DNA from: Cloeon dipterum
Taxonomy: Eukaryota > Arthropoda > Insecta > Ephemeroptera > Baetidae
Assembly (NCBI RefSeq): GCF_949628265.1
Contig: NC_088789.1
Span: forward strand, 992,001-1,056,000
Direction of reading: 5' to 3'
DNA: 64,000 bases
The position numbers and the translations under genes are program-made. Below are positions 10,001-20,300 of this stretch, in pieces. Below the pieces are notes generated by a model. The model had not been told where the DNA came from. It made no database searches and saw only the letters and a list, made by a program, of their open reading frames with translations. Position 1 is the stretch's first letter. Each line of letters starts with the position of its first letter.

Positions 10001-12121
10001 ATTACTAAACGTTCGGGTACCGTAGATTAATTTTTTTATATAAATTTTGTCCCATAAGAGCCGAGTTATTAATTTTTAAAGTCGGGAAAACGGAATTTGT
10101 GACATTCCGAACTTTTGTTTTTTGGCCCAGGCGGGGCCATATGGGCCGGACGGCGCCGATTCTAGTACCAATCGATGCCCCTTGTCAAGGTGCGTCCGCT
10201 CGTGTGTGGTTTTCCAAAAGCGGACCATTTCTCGAATTTTAAATGGTTTTCTGCCAAAGTCCCGGAAAAGTAAGGATAACATGAAAAATATAAAATTCGT
10301 GTTTTTTTCTTTATGGAAAACTTTTTAAGGGTCTTACTGGCTCCATCGCATGCGTAGGACCACCGCCGGTCTGGAAACTGAGTTTCAGATTTTTCGCGCC
10401 CATACAAAAATTAAAATTAAAATTTTTTAATTATCAGCTTCACGCGACGCGTCAGGCAAAATGATTTTAATTTTTGTTAAAATTCGGCCGTTCATACGAT
10501 AATCAACCACGACCCCTCATCGGACAGGTCTCGCACGGCACTTCAACCTGGGGTACCCTAACGACCTTTTTTCAGGGTACCCCGACCTGAGATCCGCTCC
10601 AAAGCCGGTTAATTTTTTTTCACTAATATCGAGAACATTTGCCGATGCTTGGCGGCTATTTTTCATCCTTGTATGTCATCAACCTTCCTCAGGTCACGCA
10701 ACCTGAGGACTTTTTTGCGATTTTGACAGCGAGATCGCTTATAATTGAGTTTTTTGGTCCATTTCACCGCCTCTTATTTTATATTTAGAGTACTTTTGCT
10801 AATTCAGGTGCAAAAAAATTATTTTCTCACCGTGACCATAAGTGTTGACTCGGCGTTGGCAACCAAAACAAATACATCAGCGTCGAGGCAGTGTTTGTCA
10901 ATCCACTCGTCCAAGTTGGGCGTGACGTCTATTCCAGGAGAGTCGACCAGCACGACGTCGTCGCGTAGCAGCAAGCATTTCTCCTTGGGCCAGAAGATGC
11001 GCACCATCTGGCTCTCCTTCAGCTTCTCCTTGCACAGCGCGTGACCCAGCTGCCCCACAGACTACAATAAAAGATGAATTTATTCTTTTCTTAATAATAA
11101 TAAAGTGTATATTAATTTACTTTAACATTTTGCTTCTCACTGGAGTCCTCAGTAACGAGGTAGGCCTCGCCCGTCTCAGAACCTTCCACCTGCAGAAAGC
11201 AGTTGGTCGTGTGTCCTATTCCGCTCGGCAGAATTTTGTCCCGCAACATGGCGTTTATTACTGTACTTTTACCATTACTTGTCCTGAGAGAGACAGAGGG
11301 TTAGAATCTACGATAAATTGAAAGGAAGTTAATACGAACCTGCCGAAAAAGGCGACCTTCATGTGATCCCTGAGCAACACATCACGGATTCCTCGAACTT
11401 TGTTGATGTGGCTCTCGACAATCTTGAAGTCATCGTTTGCAAACAGCTGCTCATTATTTTGCACAGCTGAAAAATAAATAATAATTTAAAAATGTATTGA
11501 AGCCATGCAAAAGTCCCAGCTATTTATAACCAGTAATCAGTGACAGTGACGTCATTTTTGCTTGCCTCTAATGTTTACATTCCGAACAAGTTGGTTTAAG
11601 ACGTTATCTATTTGAAACTGTTATTGAAATTAGAATAAAAAATTTGTTTTTAAATTAATCAGGGTTACGTCAGCCTTTTTTTTGGGGCAAAAAATGATTT
11701 ATATCCTTTACTTGTTTGAATTTAAATTGATAAAAATATTTAAACAAATCAAGGTTAGCCTGTTTATTTTTTTCAAAAAATAAATAAATAAATATCTCAG
11801 GCTGACGTAACACTGATTTTGTCAAGAAAAATTCGGGCCCAATTCCTTCTAGCGAAAGAAGCAGAGTCCGCAGCGAGAGAATGAACAAAATTCGTCATCT
11901 AATTAATAATAATCAAACATACATCTCATGTACGCGACGGAGTCCTTGACGTAGTCCTCGATCTCGACGTAAATGTCGTTGATCTTGCGCTTGGCGTTGA
12001 CGAACACCTGCAACGGAGAATTGTCGCGCACTTTACGGACCATGTCTGCGGGCAGGCCGACGGGCGGCCGGCCGTTAGCGGCGGGGGCGGCCATCGGCGT
12101 GCGACTCAGGAAGGCGGCCAT
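7056..12121 (-). CDS. Marf: Mitofusin (outer-mitochondrial-membrane fusion GTPase)
   Basis: Dynamin-like GTPase that tethers and fuses mitochondrial outer membranes. Coding exons on the minus strand: 12121-11923, 11466-11340, 11283-11121, 11061-10831, 9951-9844, 9605-9452, 9398-9082, 8356-7925, 7793-7641, 7587-7391, 7260-7056. All junctions are in frame, giving 761 aa (769 with the optional exon 9715-9692), a normal mitofusin length. Seen directly: P-loop GRTSNGKST at residues 108-116, G3 DSPG at 203-206, G4 NNRWD at 261-265, a coiled-coil HR1-type region in exon 8, a two-part hydrophobic hairpin at about 616-652 (GGMLVAGF then [18 protein letters not shown]), and a C-terminal HR2 heptad region (about 694-761). 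The start at 12121 is the ATG that opens the mitofusin-like N-terminus. The coding exon begins after an acceptor at 12143, so a 5' UTR exon lies further upstream. Introns hold two R1 repeats and a small MITE. Confidence 0.95.
8440..9000 (-). repeat. Marf: R1 repeat in mitofusin intron (inverted copy)
   Basis: The reverse complement carries the R1 blocks in order: the GGGCC core at about 8825-8840, then GGGGTCGTGGTGTACGATC and the GGTAACCTGAAAAAGGTCG block at about 8570-8600. It sits in the intron between exons 8 and 9. It is inverted relative to the R1 copy at 10030-10740 in an upstream intron, so the two could pair in the pre-mRNA. Confidence 0.65.
9692..9715 (-). CDS. Marf: Candidate 24-nt cassette microexon of mitofusin
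   Basis: Between the exons ending ...YMDE (9844) and starting VRGQH (9605) lies a short frame encoding HPIDTSEE. It is preceded by a pyrimidine-rich acceptor (TTTTCTTGCTTGCAAG) and followed by a strong donor (GTAAGC). Its length is a multiple of three and both flanking junctions are phase 0, so including or skipping it keeps the frame. It would insert eight residues just after the G4 motif of the GTPase domain. It could also be chance splice-like sequence. Confidence 0.5.
10030..10740 (+). repeat. Marf: R1 repeat in mitofusin intron (reference copy)
   Basis: The longest R1 copy. It contains in order GAGTTATTAATTTTTAAAG, TTTTTTGGCCCAGGCGGGGCC, GCGCCGATTCTAGTACC, AATCGATGCCCC, GGTTTTCCAAAAGCGGACC, a GGGTCTTACTGGCTCC block shared with position 1, TCATCGGACAGGTC, ACGACCTTTTTTCAGGG and ACGCAACCTGAGG. 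It has no ORF longer than about 80 codons and probably represents a non-autonomous transposon. Confidence 0.7.
11658..11817. mobile_element. Marf: 160-bp MITE in mitofusin intron 1
   Basis: The left arm ATCAGGGTTACGTCAGCCT (11658-11676) and the right arm AGGCTGACGTAACACTGAT (11799-11817) are 19-bp inverted repeats with one mismatch, separated by about 120 bp of AT-rich sequence. Small size, terminal inverted repeats and no ORF are the hallmarks of a miniature inverted-repeat transposable element. It lies between coding exons 1 and 2. Confidence 0.75.
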
Positions 12122-12960
12122 GCAGCAACTTCATGCAGCTAACTGAAACAAACGAAAAACTTAAATAGTGTGTGTGTGTTTACAACAGCCTTTTGGTGCA
12201 GCGGGCCAAACAAAAACTTTCTGACACACAAATCATCTACGGGAAAAAAATTGAGTTTGCTAGGGTAAAATACAGATCTAGGTCATTCAAGGGGTTGATT
12301 TTAGTCTTTAATTTGGTAAAAATCATTTTTTTTTCTCCCTTTATCGAGAAAAAAATTAAATTTTTTCTAATTTAAAAGTAAAATTATATCAAAAAACACG
12401 AATTTTTAAAGTGACCGAGACGAGAAGCACAGAGTAGGGGACACAGCGACTTTTGGTCCAGACATTGAAGCCCACCTTATGGTTCTTCGGCATGTTGGTG
12501 CGGTCATCAGGGACACGGCAAGGCCTCTGCGCAACTCACCAGCTGCGGAAAAGCACTCATGAGAAATACTTCGTCACGACAAACTGATGGTGCAATCGTG
12601 CATTAAGTCACAGAGGCGCTGCTTAGCGCGTAATTGCCGGAATTAGGCCCGAAAAGCAATCAACGAAAAGGGCAAGTGGATCGATTGGCGCGCAAGAATG
12701 CAGTTCCGGCGCCACAATCGGCCTTCGTGGCGGCTCGGCGGGCCCAAGGGGCTGAAAGGGGGCGAGAGGAACCCCGGAGGTGGCACTTACGCGGTATAAA
12801 TTTGGGCGAATCGGCCGAAAAATCCAAAATATTGGCGAGCTCGAGCAGCTGACCAGAGAGAGCCTCTAAAGGGGGAGGGGCGCCTGCTGCTCGTTGCTGC
12901 CGAGCCGGACGACAGCGATACCACACGGCCTCTGCTGAAGCTTAGCTCAGACTGGCGCCA
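12122..12960 (-). promoter_or_regulatory. Marf: 5' UTR and promoter-proximal region of mitofusin
   Basis: The coding exon is preceded by an acceptor (GTTTCAG ending at 12143), so transcription starts further upstream. The stretch 12143-12420 is AT-rich, intron-like sequence. At 12440-12960 composition becomes GC- and CpG-richer, which fits a 5' UTR exon and promoter. An out-of-frame ATG (ATGAAGTTGC) lies about 13 bases before the start codon. No TATA box could be assigned. Confidence 0.4.
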
Positions 12961-13322
12961 ATCCAAATAGAATTCTTGCATACACATGAGAAATTTAAAT
13001 TGTTAAATTATTTCATTTCATACCAGCATATACATATGTATTGTATTAGCTTTGATAGATAATTCAATGAATATTTCACATGTTTTACTTGCAGTTTTCT
13101 GCCATATAAAGATAAAACTTGAGAATTTCTTAATAAATATTTGGACCGTTCTTAATATTTGAGAAATGGCTGTATGCAGTACGTTTCAAACATTCACAGC
13201 AGTTTTCTGGCATTAAGAAAAATTCGTGAAATTTTACAAATACCTTGATCAGCTCACCAACATAGAGCTCAACCTTATTCGTGAAAAAGCACAACGAGAA
13301 GGACGTTAATCGCCAGTGAAAC

Positions 13323-15765
13323 ATGGGGTCACCGCTGCAGTCGCGTATTTTGCCCAAGTTCCCAAAGTCCAATATTTCGTTTCGTTTTCTAGATCATTAC
13401 TTAAATGCTAACAGGTTAGCAGATTTTCGGGCATTCAATAGCCTACCTGAAGAAATCAAAACGAAGCAACAGGAGAGCTTCCGATTCGTCGAAAGTACCT
13501 TTCCTTTCTATCTTTCTGAAAAGTAAGCATACAATTTAAAAAGCGCGCGTAGAGATAATTTGAGTTTTCAATCGAGTGCAGGCAACATAAAATGAGTTTG
13601 CCTGTGCTGGAGACCACCAGCAAAGGAGAATACTGGGGCGATGCAGCTCATTTCTTGCTCTCCAATAAGGCGCACGGATTTCCACTGTGGAGCGAGTTCG
13701 AGAAGCAAATTCGGTCCATGGACGCGAAGATTTCAAGCATGCCGCACATATCAACCAGCATGACTAACTTCATTTTAAAGGTAACTCTTTTTAAAAATAA
13801 AAGGTGTCTAATAAATATTTCATTCATTTTTAAAAATAAATGTTTTATATCCAACGTAATCATATTTTAACCAGCATAAACTAGATCATCAACTAGACCA
13901 AGCAGAAGGCGAATGGTTCGCTGTCTCTTCGTTTGTGTTGGCCCAATTGCCATTCCAGCCAGTCCTGCTCTACCAGTGGTTGACTCAATCTTTGTTTCAT
14001 CTATCAAACTTTGAGATGCAAATGCGTGAGTTTTACGCCAGATATCCTGTTCCTGCGAAATTCAAGCCTCATCTAATGTGCTTGCACAGACTACTGAAGA
14101 CGACGCAACGAAACATCGGATTTCTGTTTGACTACCTGCAATACCAAGTCGAAAGCGAGCCAGATATCTATGTTGTAAACCTAAAAGTTTTCGAAATAAT
14201 ACTCAACAAAATACTTACTTTCCTAAAATTTTGGAACGACGAAAATTACTTATACATTCACAACCTGAGAGTTAAGTGCTGGGAACATTGGGACCCAGAC
14301 GCAGGGCTTTTCCAGTTGATGAGAGGAAGTATGACGTTCAAGAAGAGGAATTTCTTGTTCAATCTGGATTTCTGGAGGGGGCCAAGCAAAAACCTAAAAC
14401 TTTTTGGAAATTCCAATGAACATCTTGTCAGAGGTCGTCAGGATCTACCAGATGACGTGACTTGGAAAAAAACGCTGAACGATTGGAATATAGATATAGA
14501 GTGTTTTGTGAAAAAAATAACCAAAAATGCAGGAAAAAAGCGACATACCTTTGATTATTTGTTGGAAAATGACGCTGAGTTTAAGGAGAGAATGAAAAAA
14601 GTAAAGCGGTGGTCAAGTAGGTGTTGCATTTATCTTTCAAGTATATATATTCATTGAATGTTAAAATGTTCCTTTTTACTAGGTGGTTTGGCTGTGGAAA
14701 TAAGCGACAGAGGAATCATTGGGCATGTTTTAAATTTAAATACCATTATTGAGCTTAAGATCGCTATTGCCGAGGCCCTTTTCTACTTAACAAAGAAATA
14801 CAGAGTGTCGCCTGTGATTTTTATTCCAAACATCAGCCTGACTTACGTGGACATTGATGTTGACAAAATCGAATCCTTAGTTAAAACGGTTAAAGCTGAC
14901 TACTACCATGATTTGTTTGATTTTAAATCTCTACCGGTCTTTGCCGTCGACAAGGCGAAGGAAATTGACCTTTTGGATATCCAAAACACGGTATTGAGTT
15001 ATATTCACGCACAAAAATTCTTTCAGATATAAAAGACAAAGAATTTATTTGTTTTGAAAAGTTTTAAAATTAAATGCGCTATATCTGCTACAATTTTTTC
15101 TTAATTCGAATAAAATAAATGTATTCTACATCAGTTTTCGCAATTAAAAGTGCATAATTCTTTTTTTCCTTATTTAGACCAATCGATGCCTAAATATTGT
15201 TATCCAATGCATGAGAGGTCTGAACACTGAAAATTACGAAAAGAAGAAGGACTATGTCATGAGGGACTGGCAGGTGGCCCAAATTCTACTACCCTGTTTC
15301 ATCTCGCTGTACAGCGTGATATTAAAGTCAGCACAAAACGATTTAAGGAATTGGTACAGCAAGTTCCTTGACAAGCTCCTCGGCACCTACGAGGATAAGA
15401 AGGTTGGAGTCAGAAAGTCCTCGTGGGCCAACATTTTGAACGATATCCAAAACAATTCCGACTTGCTGAGTGAAAACAGCCACGAAGAGCTGCTGAAATT
15501 CTTTGACAGAGTTTTGAATAAATTTATTGACAAGGTCAAAACCTGTCCAACCGCCTTTGGACATTTAGCACACTGCGGATATTTCAAAACGTTCTACGAA
15601 GTCTTGGAGAGAAACCATGGTAAAAATAAGAAAAGCTCTGTACAAAGCAACGACATCGCGACCAAACCTAGTATTTACTGGAACTGGCTCATGTGGGACT
15701 TTTTCGACAGAATGAAACAAGCTATGAATACTGAAGAAAAAAAGCAGGACTCAGTAGTAATTTAG
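13323..15765 (+). CDS. Unrecognised about 678-aa protein, family member A
   Basis: Five exons (13323-13522, 13582-13780, 13875-14616, 14683-14990, 15178-15765) join in frame with GT-AG introns to 678 aa. I do not recognise the family. Visible: no signal peptide and no transmembrane segment; a predominantly helical, aromatic-rich composition; conserved blocks shared with member B including GEYWGDA, NKAHGFPLWSE, FKPHLM, LLKTTQRNIGFLFDYLQ, KKRNFLFNLDFWRGPS, DRGIIG, MRDWQVAQ, CPTAFGHLAHCGYF and YWNWLMWDFF. Blocks rich in Trp/Phe with fixed His/Cys suggest a folded, probably intracellular protein. The start ATG is conserved in the pseudogene copy at 31233, though member B starts with different residues. 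Exon positions and phases equal those of member B, showing a common duplication origin. Function is unknown. Confidence 0.85.
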
Positions 15766-17399
15766 GCCTTTTCTAAAAAATAGGAGGATGTTGTAGATTG
15801 CAACCATTTTTGTATATATAGAAGCAGTTCTGAATTTTTCAATAAAATCCAAGGCAATTAAGAAATATTTTCCAGTGTGTCTTGATTTTTCTTTCTACCA
15901 CACATTCGCTTGTTTACAACTATAAAGATTTAACCCGTTTATTAAAAAAGAAAACATCGAGATTGAAGCACGAAGAGAATTCTCCCAACGTTCCCTCACA
16001 CGTGTTTTAGATCGATTAAATTATTAGTTAGCTTTTAGTTTTTTGAGCACACTCAAGCCTAAATAAAAAAGCCCTTGCTTCAAAATATTTAATTTTGATA
16101 CTTAAAATGTGTTTTTTATTTTACCGGGATCCTTCCATGAATAGAGTAACGCAATTTAAAAATAATTAAATTTAAGCTTTAAAAATACATTGGCAAAAAG
16201 CTATTGTTCTTTAAAATTTCTCTGAATCCATGAATTACTATGTATCATAAGTAATTAAAATATTTGAGATTGTTCAAACTTTTTTTCGCAGTTGCTGTAT
16301 TATCAGCACATAATTAACATTTTTTGGCATTATTTATGGCATTTTTCCTTGTGAGATTATATGTAATCACATCCGAGGAGGATTTTTTTTTATTGAACTG
16401 CACTGAGTGCGGTTTTTTATCTCGCGGTCAATTCAGCCGCCTTCTTGCCGCTACCCCCTGCACTCCCCCATCCTAAATACCATTTCTTTGTATTGCAAGA
16501 AGTAGAAGAGGTGTCGAATGAAAATTAATGACTCTGTAATTGTCCGGGGGATGCGACCGACAACAAGCCGCAGTGACCAGCTAATGATATATAGTGATAA
16601 AAAATTAATCAGTAAACCACAAAAAAATCTACTGTACATATTTTTCATTTATTTGTTAATCTAACATCATATCATACATAAAAAGAGAAAAGGCACTTGA
16701 AAAAGCGATCAGGTCGCTAAAACGTCAGCAATCAAGAGATAATAGGCGAGCCAAACAAGGCCTAAGCTAAAACACTGTCAAACACACAATTTAAAAATTT
16801 AAATCCACAGTAATGGCCCTGATTATTTTGTATGCTCCTAACGTAAAAATGAATTCCGTTGTTGAAATTGTACCTGCAGGGACAATCTTATTTGTATGTT
16901 AATCATACCAAAATACATATTCAGCTTGGTTTGAATTTTTTATTTCACTCATTTTCATACATGCAACATAAACTTAGACAAATTTCAGAGCTGGCAGGCT
17001 CTTGATGCAGTCAGCAAAATCTGTTTTATTGATCCTGTCAAGATAAAATAAATCCTTGCGTTGCCTATTACTTTTTTATCAATCAGAATGAGAAAGTGCT
17101 GCATGTCTGCTGTGTAAGGCTTTATCAACAGTGTGTGCTGTACACTTGTAGAGGAAGCTTGTTTTAATTATTGAGCAGATCTATGAATCTTTTTAGCCAT
17201 GCGTAAATTATATTATTCTTGACTAGTTTCCTGTCTTCACATGATAAACTAAGACCTGCGTTTCACATAAAGTGGAAATGATAAAAAAGCGACCGCACAA
17301 GGAAAGTGGCGTCATATAAAGAAGTGACAATTTTGTCGTTTTTGTCGCTCTTCTAGTGCAGCGCTTGCTTTTTACTGATGTGGTTGAGAGAAATTCACA
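15766..17399. other. Intergenic stretch with relic 5' exon of family A/B
   Basis: At 15880-16070 the sequence matches the promoter/5'-exon region of the unknown family (also at 23085-23250, 32340-32510 and 34740-34950): an ACACATTCGCTTGTTTACAA block, an AAGAAAACATCGA block, and an ACACGTGTTTTAGATCGAT-type block. No gene body follows it. From 16.1 kb to 17.0 kb I see only AT-rich DNA with a GC-richer patch at about 16380-16570. From about 17.03 kb the sequence is the upstream region shared with the second phosphatase gene (23.7 kb). Confidence 0.6.
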
Positions 17400-20300
17400 A
17401 TGTTAGGCGTGTCTTTGATTGTTTTGCTCATGGCAAAAGGTGTGTTTTGCATTTGTGCGTGTACATTAGTGCATACAATACCGGGTGAAAATGATTTTCA
17501 GATTTCAACTGCGCGCATGGATATCTGTTTGAATTTAGAAAATCGGGGCAGCTACAGTTCTGCGTCTCAGATGAAGCAGTGGCATTCTCAAAACGTGATC
17601 TGGATAATATTGAAGGTACTCTAAAAGTTTTGTTTATGCCGAAAATAATATGATTATATTGGTTGCAAATGATATGGGCCAGGAATAAAATATTAAATTT
17701 GCAGATTTCACAAAAGTGGATGTGAAGTCTTTAAACGGAGCTGATATTCCTCTCGCTAAGTACGATTGCAATTTGGTGCTTGAAAGAGGATGTGAATTTT
17801 GGAATACAGCACAGTTCAATAAAGACGATTGGTCCGATCGTTTTCCATTGGTTACTGACTTTCGTTGGAATGGTAAAACTTCACTGTAATAAATTCACAG
17901 GCATTATGATTCATCATTTTTCTAGATTTTCCAGTTGTCTTGGTGCAGAAAAGATTTGAGCCCAAATTTACCATTCCGAAAGGCCTAAATTTCACAAAGC
18001 ATTTTTCAATTCTGGCCCACGGCTCAGCACGTTTCCTATTTACGGATGATCCAATATTTGCAAAAGGAGTGAACGTTGTTATCGATGGAATTGGTCACAC
18101 TTCTGCTTTAAGATACTGCACGAAAATACCTCCTGAATTTTCGAAAAATCGATATCCAACCTGTGGTAGACCCTATGCAGTTACAACGGTTGGATTGCTT
18201 CTAGATGTGTGAAATTGGTTATTAATAAGCACATCTTTTCAGAACAATAAAGTTCTTAGCCAAGGAGAGAAATGGGCACACGCCATTCTGCAAATTTCTA
18301 AACATGACTCAAATAGAAAAGATGTGTTAATCATAACAGACAAGATTTTTGCTCACCTCGTTCCAAATAGGTTTATAAACAGAGCAGATTTTGGGCGATT
18401 TTTTTAAAATTCAATTTATTTATTTTGCAGTCAAATGAAGGAAAATTCGGATTATTACGTCTCTTTTAGGACTAGTGCGACAGGTCTCTTCAAGGTCCAC
18501 ACATGTACGTATTTATTCAATTGAAATCAAGGGTTTAGTTAATAATCTAATGAAATTATGGTAACTATTGCCGTGTTTAATATTTTGGAACATTTCTAGA
18601 TAACGTCCTCCATTCTTCGACAAATCAAAGTTCGATGGAATTGCTTTTAAGTGAAGATTCGTCAGATTTTTTATGCATTGATGTCATTTTCCTGATGACC
18701 AAATCCTTCAGAATTGAAACAACTGTACTATCTTTGGAGATAGTTGATGAAATGAGGAGAATTCAATTCAAGAAGGTTATCAACAAAAAAGACAGGACTA
18801 ATGAATGGTTCACTGCGAGAATAAGTTCAAGAGATCATACGCTTAAAAGAGGCTGGAGAGTAAAGCTGACTGCTCACATTATCGAGATTGTAATTGGCGC
18901 GGTTAAATTCTGCAAAGAAGGTTAGTTAAAATGTTGGTTGGAAAATACACTCATATTTGAATTTATTTGCAGGTTTTACGGTGATAAGACCTAGACAGGC
19001 TATGACGCATTGTTCTTCATTAGTGAATAAAAACATTGATCCGACAGAGGAAAAAATTAAATTGACGCAATGTAAGTATTAGATATTGCATTGAGTTAAT
19101 TAAAAAAAATTAGTGCTCTCCGAGCTTCCCGGATGTGGCATGTTCGGCAACAATTGTGCTGGAGTGAGAGCGTGTGGCCAGAGCGGAAGTTGCTCGTGCT
19201 TGGCTGGATTTCACGGAGACAGCTGCACAAAAGGCAATATTTTAATAAAATTTTATTACTTTCTCAATAAATTAGATTTCACAGCCTATTTTTGAATGTT
19301 TGAATTTTTAGATGTGGAATAACTAAACCTTGATATTCCAGTAAAAGAAGAGAACCTCTTACGATTAGTGCTCACCTCAGTGATAACAATATTGGGGATT
19401 TTGACCGCGCTCGCCACTCTCGCAGTTTGGATTTATTTAAGGAAATTGCAGAACTCTCGGCCAGTAATCAATCTACCCAGCATCAAATTTTTCAAAAACT
19501 CGGATAATCAGAGAACTGATTACCAGACATTGTTAGAGGATCATGCTTTTGTGTTGGGAGACAGGCCAAAAGATTCGAAGTCAACAGAGGTTGAACGGTA
19601 CTTGCTATCGGCCTTTGCAGGAGTAAACTTCCTCAAGGACCAGTTCGAGGTAGATTTTACATTTTTACCCAAAACAATAATTAATTGTTTCTAAATAATT
19701 AAGAAATTCCCGCTTGGTCAAACGCAGTCCTGGGATTGCGGCTTCAAACCGGAAAATAAGAGCAAGAACCGGTACGCCTATTTGGCCGCTTACGACTGGT
19801 CACGTGTGAAACTGGTGCTTCTTCCTGGAGACAAAAACTCCGACTACATCAACGCCAACTACGTGGACGTAATAATCAATGATTTTTAATCTAATAATTA
19901 AATAATGTAATTGATTTCAAAGGGTTACGAACGGCCAAAAGCATATATTGCGGGCCAAGGACCAACGGAAGACACTCTCGATGACTTTTGGCGAATGGTT
20001 TGGCAGGAAAAAGTATCGTTGATTGTTATGGTAACCAATCTAGTTGAACGTGGAAAGGTAAAATAGTTTTTAAAGTATGATAAATTTTATCTAAATTATT
20101 TTCAATACCAGAAAAAGTGTGAAAAATACTGGCCCGACGTGAACCAGGAAAAGAGACACGGCCTCATTTCTGTTCGCACCATTAATGAGGAAATAACCGC
20201 CGACTTTATCACGAGAGCTTTATTGGTTTCACGCTATGATACTAACAGACTCGTAAATAAATATAAGAATTATTAAAATTAAAAACAAATAATCTGCTGA

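Noticed and set aside
17466-17624. Reading of phosphatase exon 2 in the frame giving [17 protein letters not shown]
   Set aside because: The other frame ([12 protein letters not shown]) joins both neighbouring exons in phase and is the one conserved in the second copy.
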